Below, piece after piece: positions 1-12,764 of a stretch of 64,000 bases of DNA (its first letter is position 1; every line of letters begins with the position of its first letter). Source of the DNA: Piper betle (Eukaryota > Streptophyta > Magnoliopsida > Piperales > Piperaceae). A program made the translations under genes and the position numbers. Location of the stretch: positions 55,767-119,766 of the forward strand of contig JAURVB010009729.1 of the NCBI GenBank assembly GCA_033002965.1, read 5' to 3'. Below the pieces are notes generated by a model, which did no database searches, was not told the DNA's origin, and worked only from the letters and a program-made list of their open reading frames with translations.

Positions 1-3000
1 GGGTTGAAAAAAGTACTAGTGCAAACCTTATTACTTGTACAATTCTCTCATATTAGTAAAATTATAAACTCTTATATTCTTAAGTAATAGGCTTCAGTAG
101 GGATTTGTATAATATTATTTTTGGAGCTCAACTTTCAAAAAGAGTCCTACAAACATCAGAGGATAAAATACTACTGATGTTGTCCTACTTCTAAAACACA
201 ATTAAAACTCAATACTCGAGGAGTCAAGTAGAGGTAAAGTAGAAGCATCCTAAAAACCTGAATAAGTAGAGTTCTATGTCCTAAATTCGTGAGCTCACCA
301 TGCATATCTTAACAAAATATGAAACTCAAATCATAATTAAATCACATTGACCATAAAACAAGGCAAAACTTCAACACATGCACGACACAAAAGAACTTAG
401 TTAACTTAATTATCTTGCTTAAAAAGAGTATTAAACCTCATTAGGTAACTTTAATTAAGATTTAGGGTTGCAAATATACTTAGTAAAAAAGTCTTACACT
501 TAGGGTTTTATCGAACAGACTTAACCAGATGGTTTTTTTGATGGGCTAAATTATTTTTGAATGGGCTGAAATTTTGAATTATGGGCTCCACTCTAAGGGT
601 TAGGCCCAAAAATTGCCAAATGCTAGCCCATGGGCCAACATGGTAAACTAAGCCCACTAAAGTCGACCTAAGGTGCTGGGAACATTGTTCCTATGTCATG
701 CACCAATGTTCCTATGGCTCATTCATGAGCTTCAAAGTTCCAAATGGGCCTGGGCAAAAAGTTAAGAGTTATCCAACACAATGGGTTTGAATTTTATAAA
801 ATCTTAGATTCAAACTTCAAGTATTTAGGCTTGAGTAGACTCAGGAATAAGAGGCATTGGCTATGTTATTTCTGGAGCTGATTGAACCTACTCGGCTTGC
901 AAAATTTCTACCATAAACTCTCGTTATCTATTGGCTCCAAAATTTTAACGTGATGTTGTTGGGACACAACAAATTCATACAATTTCATCACCAAATGACT
1001 AGGCTTTTGAATTTTACATCTGAAATTTGAGAACTAGGGTTTTACCTTGTGTTCATGTGCACTCCAAAAAACTAAATTAAATAACCACTTAAGGACTTTT
1101 AATTAATGCTAAACTTTACACATTTCAATTAAACACTTAGTAAGTACTTATATATTTTTTGCAAATTTTATTAAAGTCTTTTAGAAAGCTCACCAAGAAA
1201 TACAATTTCAGAACATGGCATAACACTTCAACAATACAACATACACACAACGTAATTAAGGGTTTTGTTTAACCCCTTAATGATGTTATTTTAGCATGGT
1301 ATTTTCACATAAGCAAGCTAACATGCAAATCTATGAATATGCAAAAGATAGTATTTAAATACAATCTAAAACATGGTGTAAAATTTTGGGAAAGGGGCAA
1401 GGTCACTATAACTGGGAAAGCTTCTACCTTTGGCCAAGTTTTGCACTTATCAGCTCATACATGCATAATTAAATGAAATAATTTGAATAAAACTTGTATA
1501 TCTAACTCACAAGAACATAACAAGACCAATATCATGCAAAACTACAACCAATAGCATGAGATATAAATTATTTACCAAAACAGTACATATCTCTACACAT
1601 GAAAATTGAAAATATCATAACTATTTATTTACACTTGAAAATGACATGATATCAAATCGTAACAATTCCTAAAAAGTAGATATATATATGCTAAAAATGC
1701 AAGAGAAATACCATCATGCACAAAAAATCACAAACGGAGCACACAATAACGCAAAAGAGGTAAAAAGATTAAATCTTTACCTCAAGGGAGTCTAAGCAGA
1801 GGTCTCTTGGGGCTTCCTACCCCAAGACCTATTACCCTATGAGCTTGGCTTGACTTGGAGAGGCTAGAGAAGACTAGAAAAAGCTAGGGAGGAAGAGGGA
1901 AGACGGGGGAGGAAGGGAGGGTTGGTGCAAGGAAGAACAAAGGGGTAAAAAGCTTGGAAATGGGGCTCTACTTAATAAGCAAAAAATAGCTCCAGTGCAA
2001 AGGCGACCTTGCCTCTGACAAGCTAAACTACAGCCAACTGACAAGCTAGATAAGTGGGTCAGAGGTAGAGTGAATCGAACAGTATGCAAAGTTGGGTCAC
2101 ACGATCAGGCATAAGGGCACTGCCTCTACACCTTTGCGTCCAAGGCAAGAACAAGAGAAAGATTTAAATATGGGTGAACAGGGGAAAGATTTTAATTTGG
2201 GTGGGCACCCAGAATTAAAGTCTAAATCTACACACCGCTAGCACAAGGGCCATGGGAGGGTGCTTTTGTATTGGACACAAATCATGCACACTTAGGGTTT
2301 GCACCCTAACAAGGTTGGGGTGACCTCGAGAACCACACCGCAAAGGCTGGGATTGTTCGAAAAGGATTCCAAACACATGATAAGTAAAATAGACTTATGA
2401 GGAACTTGGTCCTAAAATCTAAATTAACTCGACTTGACCGAAACAAAAATAAATGTCAGCTACATAACATCCAAACGGGAGTACCGAACATCGAAGGAGG
2501 CTAAGGCCAAATAAATAGATACTATATCAAACTCGAACCATGGTGAGAAAGGCTAAACCCATCTAACCAATCTGGATAAAGATCGAATCAACACTAGAAC
2601 CATCGGGTGAATAGTGCAGATTTTCTAGTTTTGGATTAAATTATTGCCAGAGCTAAGCCTGTGGGTTTATGATAGAAATTTTGAGGACAGAATTTTTAAA
2701 TTGAATTAAATATGAGATACCTAAAATTAGTATCATGCCAAATACTTATTAGGTTAAGATTCAGATTAAAAATGTTAATGAGAATGTGCTTATATTATTA
2801 TCAAGAAAATGATGTAGTTCATCATGTTTGTGTTTGGGCAGCGTTGTTATGTAAACCACTTGAAAGGAGATTAAAATTGCATACTTTTTCTTTGGCAATG
2901 TTCCCCTCAATTTATCCTTTCACTTGTCCATGCGAAAATAAATGTTTGATATGAAGCAGAATCACTCTAGATATTACCAAGTTGAGCTCGCTTGCGTTGT

Positions 3001-3660
3001 TGTGACTATCGATCACTATTTGTATCGAGTCTTGTCTCACCCTTTCTCGCCACTTTCTGGTATTTTTCTCAAGCTGTCACCAACTTTGTAACCTTTGGAA
3101 ATGCACTAATTTAGTGTTGTTCAAACATCAAACTTAAGAAATATGTGCAAGGTATATACCTGAGAGGCCTATTGTGAGACACGTACGTTCAAGGATTGAT
3201 AAAGTTCGTCCAAGAAACGTCATCGAATTCCATATAAACCTATTGTTTTTTAAAAATAATAATAACAATAATAATCGATCTAACTTCAGACCGAATGATC
3301 CGTGCTATGGTGGTAAGAGATAATTTAAAATTTATGGACGAATATTATAGTCTTGTTTTTTTTGTTATAACTTTACTTACGGATAACAACAAACGCATGG
3401 AGGGGAGCAACTGGATAAGACGTTGACAACATGAAACGAAATTCCCGGATAGAATTAGAATGTAAACAAGATTACCCATCTTTTATTGCATTGAAGAAAT
3501 ACGAACTTTTCAATTCATACACGCAACATAAACTGATAAACTGATGTTGGATCCAAGTTAGTTGCTAATGCAGGTCACAGTACATGATCAAGCGAAGTCT
3601 GATTGTTGGAGATGAACAGAAAAATAGTCCTGCTACATCAGATACAATGCGTTGTCAAGC
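1..3660. repeat. Repeat-derived AT-rich DNA, no gene
   Basis: No open frame here looks like a gene. The stretch 1860-2290 has a purine-rich run followed by short CAAGG/CAAAGGC-type segments. It resembles in style the LTR segments at 18.5-18.8 kb and 39.4-39.7 kb, so this is probably a decayed LTR of that family. Around 2664-2710 there is an AAATTTTGAGGACAGAAT-type motif of the kind found just before the 3' LTR of gypsy elements. Boundaries could not be fixed. Confidence 0.4.
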
Positions 3661-3694
3661 AATATTTTACACATTTTTTTAAAAAAGTCATATT

Positions 3695-3696
<2 letters not shown>

Positions 3697-3734
<38 letters not shown>
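3697..3734. repeat. (AT)n microsatellite
   Basis: Uninterrupted AT dinucleotide run of about 19 units in AT-rich intergenic DNA downstream of the PCaP-like gene. Confidence 0.95.
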
Positions 3735-3737
<3 letters not shown>

Positions 3738-3902
3738 AAAAAAACAATACAATAGTTCATGTCAAAGCAAATATGAGTTGGCATGGATATTGATTGCTGG
3801 GCCCACTTGATTTTGATTCCTCACCTTCTCCAATCAAATTTTTTGGGACCCACAACTTTGTTATGCCTCCAATATTATTTGGTCTCCTGCTCATCTGCTA
3901 TT

Positions 3903-3904
<2 letters not shown>

Positions 3905-3954
<50 letters not shown>
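3905..3954. repeat. (AT)n microsatellite grading into (GT)n
   Basis: About 25 AT units followed by a short GT run and a further TATA-rich tail to about 3992. The short open frames crossing it are low-complexity Ile-Tyr translations and are not genes. Confidence 0.95.
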
Positions 3955-3962
<8 letters not shown>

Positions 3963-4553
3963 ATATATGTTATATACATCTTGTTATACATATATAGGAA
4001 TATGTTGCGTACAATCAATTACAACATTACTCACGTATCATGAGACCAGATTATAATGTATATTTTAAAATTTCTTATACCACTCTTTTCAATTGAAGAT
4101 CATGTCAAATTTTATTTTTTTAACTATATATATAAGACTAACAAATGGGGCTAGCTAGAGAAATCACATGAATAATGAAACAACAATAATAAAGCTAATA
4201 ATTGCGATAAACAATTTTTGATAATTAATTACAGTGACAAATTCCACCAAATAAAAGTTTTTTTCTTTTAGAAAAATAATAAGCACACCTCCCACGCAGA
4301 TTATAAATAGCTTTTGATTAACTGTAAAGCCCATGACAAGACTCTGAAGAAGAATCACAAATCCATCTCCCATAAAACATATAAGAGCTAGTTATGCAGT
4401 AACCAATCACACCACAATACCATATAACTTGGAACAAGATGAGCAAAGAATATGTAACAAATAAAGATATGAGGAAGTGGAAACATTTTCTAGGAGTGGT
4501 AAATATCATGGGTTTACATATGGGGAAGACAAACTTGCTTTGTACAATCAATT

Positions 4554-5460
4554 TCATGGCTTGGGAGCTTCTTCTTCTACCTTTGGAGCATCCGAGCTGG
4601 GAGCTGGTTCCTCAGATTTAGTAGTCACTTCTTCTACTTCTTCCTTCTTCACCACCTCCTCTTCCTTCTTCTCTTCCACCACTATTTCCTTCTCCTTCTT
4701 CTCAACCACTTCTTCCGTTGTTGTTGTAGCCACCTCCTTCTCTTCTGTCACTATGAAGGTGGACACCTTCTCAAACACAAAGAAGACAGGACCAGACACC
4801 AGGGTTGGCCCAAACTTGGTTGATGCTTCAGATACATGCTTGGACCCTGGGAACCCTGCACTCCATCATATATATATATGTTTATATCAAAAGCTATCAG
4901 ATCTGCTTGTGAGATATTAAGATGAAACAATGATAAATAATTTGTGTTTTTTGTTTTACCAATTTTAGCTAATTCATCCAGGAATTTCTGAACTGCTGCA
5001 GAGTGCTTCTTTAGTCCTGCATCTTTTCGTTCCTTGACAACAGTCTGTTATTATATATATGAGCAATTTTTTTGCTTTGCATCGACCATTTGTGAGAATT
5101 GGTAACATATATTGAAAACATAACAAGGTAAAAAGATCAATCTTACCTTGACTTCGGTTATGGAAGCTTCATATATCTCAACAACTTTAGTTTGGAGCTC
5201 AATCTTCTTCTCTTCAACCTCCTTGGTGATCTCTTCCTATGTAAAAGTTAAGACTATTTGTATTAATATTTTTTTTAAAAAAAAAGAGAAGAAGAAGAAG
5301 AAGATGATGATCAGATTAGAATACTAGGCATATATATCTCAAGTAATACCTTGGATTCATCAAAAGCCCTGCATGCTTCGGCAGCACCGGCCTTTTTGGT
5401 ACCGTCCTTTTCAAAAAGCTTCTTGATCTTGGGAAGAACCTTGGATTTCCAGTAACCCAT
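4554..5460 (-). CDS. PCaP1-like: DREPP/PCaP-type plasma-membrane-associated cation-binding protein
   Basis: Four exons on the minus strand: 5350-5460, 5147-5236, 4960-5044 and 4554-4855. All introns are GT-AG and the frames join without a break to give 195 residues. The protein starts MGYWKSKVLPKIKKLFEK. Gly2 fits the N-myristoylation signal of this family, and the basic N-terminus fits lipid and Ca2+/calmodulin binding at the inner face of the plasma membrane. The middle is the charged helical DREPP core. Exon 4 begins with the conserved FPGSK...GP block and ends in a Glu/Lys/Val-rich tail closing with APKP. Family members act in Ca2+ and phosphoinositide signalling and in microtubule or actin effects; that role is taken from the family, not seen here. 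The ATG is chosen because it opens the diagnostic MGYW motif. Function in this species is inferred. Confidence 0.93.
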
Positions 5461-5536
5461 CTCTCCTCAACCACTGATCCAGGCCCCAACAAAGCAAACA
5501 AACTAAATCAGTAAAGAAAACTCCAAGAACAAACTT

Positions 5537-5546
5537 GATATAAATA
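5537..5546 (-). promoter_or_regulatory. Proximal TATA-like box of the PCaP-like gene
   Basis: On the minus strand the sequence reads TATTTATATC, about 80 nt before the ATG at 5460. Transcription from here would give a 5' UTR of about 45-50 nt. A second candidate lies further upstream; the choice cannot be made from sequence alone. Confidence 0.45.
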
Positions 5547-5750
5547 GATCATGGGAGAGGAGATATTGAATCCAAGTAATTGCAAATGAAAACTCATAAT
5601 AACGCAGATTCATACAGACAACAAGGGGACCAAGGGGAGGAAATTATGAAAGTTGATGGTATGTCTGCCTCTTCCTCTTTGCTTGCTATCTGTAGCAACT
5701 AACACCTCTGAGCTTGTCTGCTTGGAAGAAGGGGTCCCCTCCTCGAGGAT

Positions 5751-5760
5751 AGATATAAGG
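5751..5760 (-). promoter_or_regulatory. Distal TATA-like box, alternative promoter of the PCaP-like gene
   Basis: The minus strand reads CCTTATATCT, preceded by an inverted CCAAT element near 5768-5772 and followed about 30 nt later by a pyrimidine-rich start-like segment. The 5600-5720 stretch is more GC-rich than its surroundings and could be a 5' UTR exon. An intron would then have to end just before the ATG at 5460. Confidence 0.4.
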
Positions 5761-5799
5761 ACGGCCCCCAATACAAATTGCACCGAAATTCTCATGGGG

Positions 5800-7460
5800 A
5801 ACGACCAATCTACTATCTAATATCTTTATGGTTGTCATTGGTTGTTTCCCAATTTCCCCAACATGCCCCTTGTACTAACTTTTACGTAACAATAATGGGG
5901 AAGCTGCGACATTTTGTCCCACATAAAACCCAAGTTCATGTTATAGAAATAGAGCAATATAACCCAGAGATGAATGAATTAATAAAAGAAGATAGAATTA
6001 CTCATAAATGACTAGGTTTAATAATATTGTGCTTCTTTCACTGCTCAAATCAACAAAGGTTAATTACAATCTCTCCACCTTATACAATTCATGCAAAAAT
6101 TAGAGATATAAACCTTCACGCTAGCTAGCTTTTAACCCATTCTTAACGGCTAAATAAATCATTTATAAAGCCCTTTTTAGTTCTAAAAACTCATCCGAGT
6201 CTAACTCCACTCTATAGTTTCCTGAATCAAATTCTATAAATACTTCCTTGTTGACAGATTTTGTATTTGACTCCTCAATCAAAAAAAATTATTAAAACAT
6301 ATTATTTTACTTAAATTTAGCTAAATTGGTACTTTGAAGTAATATAAATTATATATTTATTATTTTAATTCTCAAAAAAATAAATATATACTAATTTTAT
6401 ATATTATTATTACATTGGTTGGATTGAATAATTAATATACATAACTCCTGTCAACTTCGAATCAACTCCACAAATCCATAGTCTTTGGGCCAAATCCCCA
6501 TCCCGAATTTTTAAACTATAGACTTTAATGGCTTATGATGAATACCCAATAAGTAAAAAGGTTTTCCTCTTAATTATAGAACATGGTCCAGATCAGTGAA
6601 GATAATTCTTTATTCTTTAAAATAAGGTAAGAGTTCACTAAGCTTTGATTCCTTTGATATTCCAGAGAAATGGCTAGGCTTTGTGGGCTGATCCTGTACT
6701 GTTTTAATTTAATTACACAAAATGTCATCTCATATGATTAGGCCGGATAATTATTAGTGATGTTCATAGTGTTATTTTAAAAAATAAAAAAATTGATCAT
6801 TGAACAAATAATAAGAAGGGGTGAGTGGAATTTGAGGTGTTATTAGGAGGTGAGGTGGGTAGGAGGCCAAGGCCGGTTAGGGCCCATATCATGTGGAGAA
6901 AAGCAGGCAAATATACATACAGAGGGAATATTAATATTGACTAGCTTGTGTGGTTTGCATATAGTAAGAACTTGTTGTAAGGTCATGTTGATTATACCGC
7001 TCAAACAAGTTCAAGCAAATTATCGACCCATTAAATACTTTCAATGTATTTTTATTATTTTTTAAAAAAATTAATATAATTACTTATGAATCTTTAATTC
7101 CATTAGTCCAATTAAAGAAAGACTCATTTCTACCCTCAAATCCCAAGTGGTACTACGGCTCAAGAGGATGGAATCATCCTCCATTGCGGATGCCCTCAGA
7201 GTGGTCTCCAGAGGTATATTTTATGGTTTTAATTACAATATTATAACACCCACATCCAATCCTAACGCATACGTCGTGTATGGCCTTTAAATCCAATTAA
7301 GCCTTCGTTCTATTTTAATGCGCCCCGTTTTTTAACATGAAGTTTTCACAAATTCTATTTTTCATTGAAAAGTATTGTATTTCAATCGGTAGTTATTAAT
7401 GATAAAATATATTCTTAATATCTAATAAAATAATGTATTTACAATTTTACAATGTAGTTA
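5800..7460. other. Intergenic, no gene recognised
   Basis: AT-rich DNA upstream of the PCaP-like gene. Short open frames at 5778-6011 and 6850-7065 have no recognisable motif, composition or splice context. No mobile-element ends were found. Confidence 0.6.
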
Positions 7461-7479
7461 AAACTATAATACAAATTTA

Positions 7480-8660
7480 TTATAATTAGCAAGTATACTA
7501 GTCGTGATCAAGTAATATAATTTATGAATAAAGTCGTTCCCTGGAGGATAGATTATTCACTTACTTAGAATCCTTAAACTGAATTATTTAAGAGTATTAT
7601 AACAAAATGAATTTCAAGATTTTCAATTAAATAATTTTAAATTAAAAATAAAATAAAATAAAATAAAAATATATTTCAAGAATTAAGTTTTCCCGATATG
7701 TAACAGATATGCTAAAAAAACAATTCCTCTTATTAATTGGCAAAATATTATGATCTTATTATATTTAATGAGATGATAGACTGCTTATTATATAACTACC
7801 ATTTTTGGTGCACTAATTAATTATGTTAAATCTCCTTTAACATACCCCACTTTATATATTATCCTTCATTTATTGATTTAATATATTTTATGTTTTATAT
7901 TACTATGTTTGTTTAATAAAACCTGAATTCCTTACATTTAAAACCCCTGTTTCAGTGCATGATATAAACTGATCCATAAATTTCCTACAACTCTGTTTCG
8001 GTGCATGATTTAAACTGATCTATAAATTTTGTACAACTCCTCCTCGAATACTTATATCCAATTTATAGATGTTATATGGAGATTCTTCCGGGACAAAACA
8101 TGATTAATTTATTTTTCAAATAATTATCTCCACACAATTTCTCTTTTTGAAGCACCACCATGTGCACAACCAAACACAAGGTTCATCTCATTACATTAAA
8201 ATATACTCTATCAAATTAAAAAAATTAAACTATCAAATAAACAATACTTGTATGATTAATAATGATATTACACTAAAACAATAAGGCGACTAAGAAAAAT
8301 AAACTCTTTTTAAATCACTCTTTGTTTGAATGGTCAATCTCCTCTAATTAATCCGCTTTTGAGAAATTCAAAACCCTTGAGAAGGGCCTCTAAAAAGTTT
8401 GAAGAAAAAGTCTCTCAAAATATTGTATTAACATCTTTTATATAGTATTAAGTATTTAGGATTTTCTTGACAAACTTGATTTATTAAATTTGAAATTATC
8501 TAATTTTTTCCCACACAAGCATTGTGGCCTTCATTAACCAGCACATGACCTTAGACTAAAAATTTATAAAATTGTGCCTCGTAGACGCGGCCTTGAAACT
8601 CTCGATTATGCAAGTCACGGCAGTTTTGTTTTTAGTAGCCTTGCAGTATCTCAGCCTCCA
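7480..8660. repeat. Possible diverged LTR related to the 14.4 and 37.1 kb copies
   Basis: The start (GCAAGTATACTAGTCGTGATC, then AAGTAATATAATTTATGAATAAAGTCGTTCCC) shares its layout with the LTR copy at 14.42 kb and, more distantly, 37.09 kb. Each has a CAAGTATAC-type opening, an AAGTAATATAAT block, then a CGTTCCC- or ATCCCA-type block. No target duplication or clean end was found, so the extent is approximate. Confidence 0.35.
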
Positions 8661-8819
8661 ATCTCTCAGTTAAGCGAGCCACAGCCTTCAATATTTTTCA
8701 ATTTTTTTCTTTCGTTTTTGTATCACAACCGTCTCATGTTATAGCCTTGATTTCCTCAAAAATATTCTTCTTTTTCTTCATATTTTACTTTGATTCCCTC
8801 ATGTTCTTCTCAATGTATT

Positions 8820-10382
8820 TGTAACACCTCAATTCGGCCCCTAGAGCAAATCGAATTGAATCAAACTGATAAATTTCGTGATACTAATTCATAACTATAA
8901 AACCCCAAAAAGAATAATTAAATTATTTTATTTAGGGTTTTGTAAATTTTAGAACAAACCATAAATAATATTTAATTAATTTAATTCTTAAGAATCAATA
9001 TCATAAATTATTAATTATAACCTTTTGAGTACCGACACAATAGTATTCATGGATAATTTTAAATAAAATTTATTTAAAAATTTTTTGAGATTAGGAATCG
9101 TGAGTGCAATTTAACACTCATTCGCTTTAACTCAATAGTATTTTTTTTAGTTTTTTACTTTTTCGTTATTACATAAATAGTTAGTATTTAATATATTTAT
9201 GTGTAATTACATTCTTTTCTATAAAATTTAATGTAGTAACTTCTTGAATTCTATATTTATTCTTCTATATAAAGGAGAATTCTGTTGGTGTTATATGAAA
9301 CATCCTCTGTATAGTTTGTGAGGACATTTGGCTTACAAAGGGAAGACTTTAAAGAAGTTTTATTTATATTAGGATCGTATGTCATAGGCCTCAACAAAAT
9401 TTCAGGTCTGTATAATTACTTGGAAATGTTATATATTCCTATTTCAGAGTCTCGGTCGGTTTGAGCCTACATTCAACCAACATACACCGAGCGCAGTCGT
9501 GGTCAAAAAATTGGCTCAATTCGATACCGGGTAGCACCCACCCTTAAAATTATATATTCCTATTTGGGAGTCTTGGTCGGTCTGAGCCCACATTTAACCA
9601 TCAAGTACCGATCGCAACCGGGGTCAAAGAATTGGCTTAGTCTGACATAGGGCAGCACCCACCCTTAAAATTATATATTTCTATTCGGGAATCTTGGTCA
9701 ACCTGAACCCACATTCGACCACGATGCACCGAGTACAATCAGGGTCAAAGAATTGACTTAGTCTAACACGGGGCAACACCCTTAAAATTCTTGAAAGATT
9801 AAATACATACCCCATGCTGAAAGGGGTAATAGGACGCAGTGCAAGATGACTTATTATGCACTTGTGATACCGAGACGGTGAGTCAATGGAAAACATAGGT
9901 AACTACAAACCAAGGGCCAAGTAGCATGTGTACGCATACATGGGATTGTAGTTGGATGGGTGGCCACCCTCCCAACATAATAAGAGCTCGACATAGGCTC
10001 ATAATCATTAAAAGATTCAAATTTTGATGTTGTGGAATATATTAACTTGTTTCTTGTAATTATATGACTAAGTGTTTTTATCACTTACGTGAAATTGCCT
10101 CCGCAAGTTTGAGCATGGAAGGATGGGTAGAGTCAGGACAACTGGAGGAGTTTGTTATTGGACTTTTGATTTTTCTTATCTGTTATTATATTTCTAGATT
10201 ATTTTCATGGTAGTGGGATTTCGATTCGGTTCATGGGGCTTAGATTATTTCGAGCATTTGTTATATTAAATTTTATGTCATGGATTTAAAAATCTTGAAA
10301 ATTAATAGAAAATTAATTTATGAGACACTTAGTTTTATATAGTAATACTTGGGTCGTGGCTCGAAACGGGCAGGTCATTACA
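8820..10382. mobile_element. Solo LTR, gypsy-like, copy 1 (relative of 28831-30085)
   Basis: Begins TGTAACACCTCAATT and ends GGTCATTACA. From about 8896 it aligns almost end to end with 28904-30085, with shared TTTAGGGTTTTGTAAATTTTAG-like and GAATCAATATCAT blocks. It is longer because it holds three tandem copies of a roughly 121-bp unit where the other copy has one. No matching target duplication is seen (GTATT before, ATTAC after), so the ends are old or one is slightly wrong. Confidence 0.7.
9431..9786. repeat. Three tandem ~121-bp repeats inside the LTR
   Basis: Units start at 9431, 9552 and 9673 with ATATATT(C/T)CTATT. Each carries GGTCGG..TGAGCC, a CACATT..ACC block and a GGTCAAA(G/A)AATTG block. 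The third unit is slightly shorter. The related LTR at 28.8 kb has only one unit (about 29365-29480). Confidence 0.9.
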
Positions 10383-12276
10383 ATTACTCATTAAAATGGA
10401 GAACCAACAAAAGAGGTACCTAACTACCGAAGGCGTCAAAAGACGGAACTCAGGGGAATTTAATGCACAAACAACACACAAAATGCATGCAAAATACGTA
10501 GGGTTTTTCACATAAAAGTAGGACATTCAACATAAATTGAATTTACAAAGGAGACTAAGTTTCTAGAGAAAATTTTGTAGTTTCCCCTATAAATAGGATG
10601 ATGGAAAAAAATTTCATCCAACCTGTATAATTATCATTGAATCATAAAATTATATCAGAATAATCCATAATAACATTTGAAGTTCACAACAACATTTCCA
10701 AGGTGATACATCACATTTCTAGATCATTAACATTATATTTGCACAAACTTCACATTTATATAACTATAACTATAGGTCTTCACATGGGGCCCATTTCCTA
10801 TAACTATAGGTCACTGAAGCTCTTCCAACCCATGTCTTTTCTTCACTCCTGGTACCTACATAAGTAGCCTAGTTTCGCGTACAAAGATATTTATTTAATA
10901 ATTAGTTCCAGGACTCTCCTCCGCAAAATAAGTTAGACCTGTGTACCCAAAGTATTCTGTCTACAAAAGAAGAGAAATACAGTTAGGTGAACAAAAGCTA
11001 GCAAACTGTAATGATGTCATATCACAAGGCATAAGCTAACATGGGTTACAACATACGTCTCAAGGCCACACGACTGCAACATCATCACATGGCTAGTCTC
11101 ATGACATTATAAATTTGACATACAAATCCAAAAATAGCATAAGTCCCTAAGGGACACAAGACAAAACACTACCAAAAGACTACAACACCAAAAGCTAGCC
11201 CAACATCCACCAAGCTCCTTGTAATATGCCCTGCTACATCGGTCAATATCAAGCTTGCTCACCTATATAATATAAGAAAATACTTAAGCAAGGAGTATCA
11301 TTGAGTCCCAAATAGCTAATAGGGAAAATCTCAATACTCGCAAATGGATAAAATAATTATCCACGAGGAATAGAAATGGAACAACAACTTCTCCATAACA
11401 AACGGATCTTAAGCAAGTGGCCAATAGGGCCTAATAATAATCATAATCACTAGTAATCATACACATGGATCAGATAATAATTCGCAATATCATGCAAGTA
11501 ATACGGACAATAGGGCCTAGCTAATAATCATTGCAACATTACACGTCCAAATATACTATATTGAGGTGTACACATGCCGAAATATACACTGCTAATATCA
11601 TATACATAACCGTCAACTGAGCACCGCTAATGGGTACTATGAATGGGTGCGGACGTTCAAATTACTGAGTACGACCGAAGTTTAAAGCATGTCAGATCAA
11701 ATTTGACTGATTAAATAAAAACAAACTAAACACGGTCATTTCTTTGTTTGACCGAACAACTAATTGAGTGTCTGATATTTTATATCAATAACATAAAGCC
11801 TTCAACAATTGTGAGATTAATATTATGTTCAATGAAAATTTCAAATTATGATATGCAATAAAATTAATTAAGTTTATACATAAAATTGATGTTTAATATC
11901 TAAAATATCCTAAAATGAGTTAGATAGGAAAAAGATAAAAGTCATCCTCATATTTAGAAATTTAGAACAATACATTCACATCAACAATTACATAAAACCA
12001 CTTACTACATTGTTAGAATATTTTTAAAATTTAGCTCTTATACATTTCCAAGTCAAACAAAAGATAATCAATTTATAGAAGCTTTAAAGTAATCTTTGAC
12101 ATAAAAATATAGTTTAATATTACATATACTTTAAAAATAAAATATTCTAGTAGTTAATTCTTCATCGAATGTAACTCATTCATATGAAAAAAATATACAA
12201 AAGAGTTAATTATTTATAGAAATATTTTACAAATATTAGAAAAGTAAAAACTAAATATAACATTCTCACATGCTCA
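10383..12276. other. Repeat-like intergenic DNA, no gene
   Basis: AT-rich, with no convincing coding frame. The stretch 10770-11650 has the texture of an old LTR (repeated CCTATAACTATAGGTC, long CA-rich runs, an island near 11650). No ends, target duplications or element domains could be identified. Confidence 0.45.
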
Positions 12277-12599
12277 TTATATACATGAAGATGTTGGAAT
12301 ATTATCTCCATCAGCACAATCATCAATATCTTCCCATTCTTCAATATTCATTGTTTCAAACGAATTTGATGATAAACTTGGTTGTTTCTCTACAAATAAA
12401 AAATATAGTGGCAAGAGAAGGACATATGTTAAAAGATATATCAAAATTAGAAAATGCATAGATATAAAATATGAATAACCTTATATTCACTCCTCAAATA
12501 AATTTGGGCACATATCAAAGCTTTAAGTGTTTTTGGGTTCAAACTATTCCTAGTTGAACCAATTATTTGTTCTCCAATACTAAATGATGATTCGAAGGT

Positions 12600-12764
12600 G
12601 ACGGTTGACATAAAAACAACTAAAACATCTTGAGCAATTTTTTCTCAAAATAAGATTTTTTACTATGTTCAATCTCCACCATGACGGTTGATATAAAAAT
12701 GACTAAAAAATCTTGAGCAATTTTTCTCAAAATAATATTTTTTACTATGTTCAATCTCCACCAT
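12600..12764 (-). repeat. ~83-bp tandem duplication inside the hAT pseudogene
   Basis: Units 12600-12682 and 12683-12764 are nearly identical (GACGGTTGA.ATAAAAA ... CAATCTCCACCAT). The duplication doubles the segment just before the dimerisation motif and adds to the inactivation. Confidence 0.88.

Noticed and set aside
4477..4920. 147-codon plus-strand open frame
   Set aside because: It is antisense to exon 4 of the PCaP-like gene; Ser/Thr-rich translation mirrors the Glu/Lys-rich coding strand.
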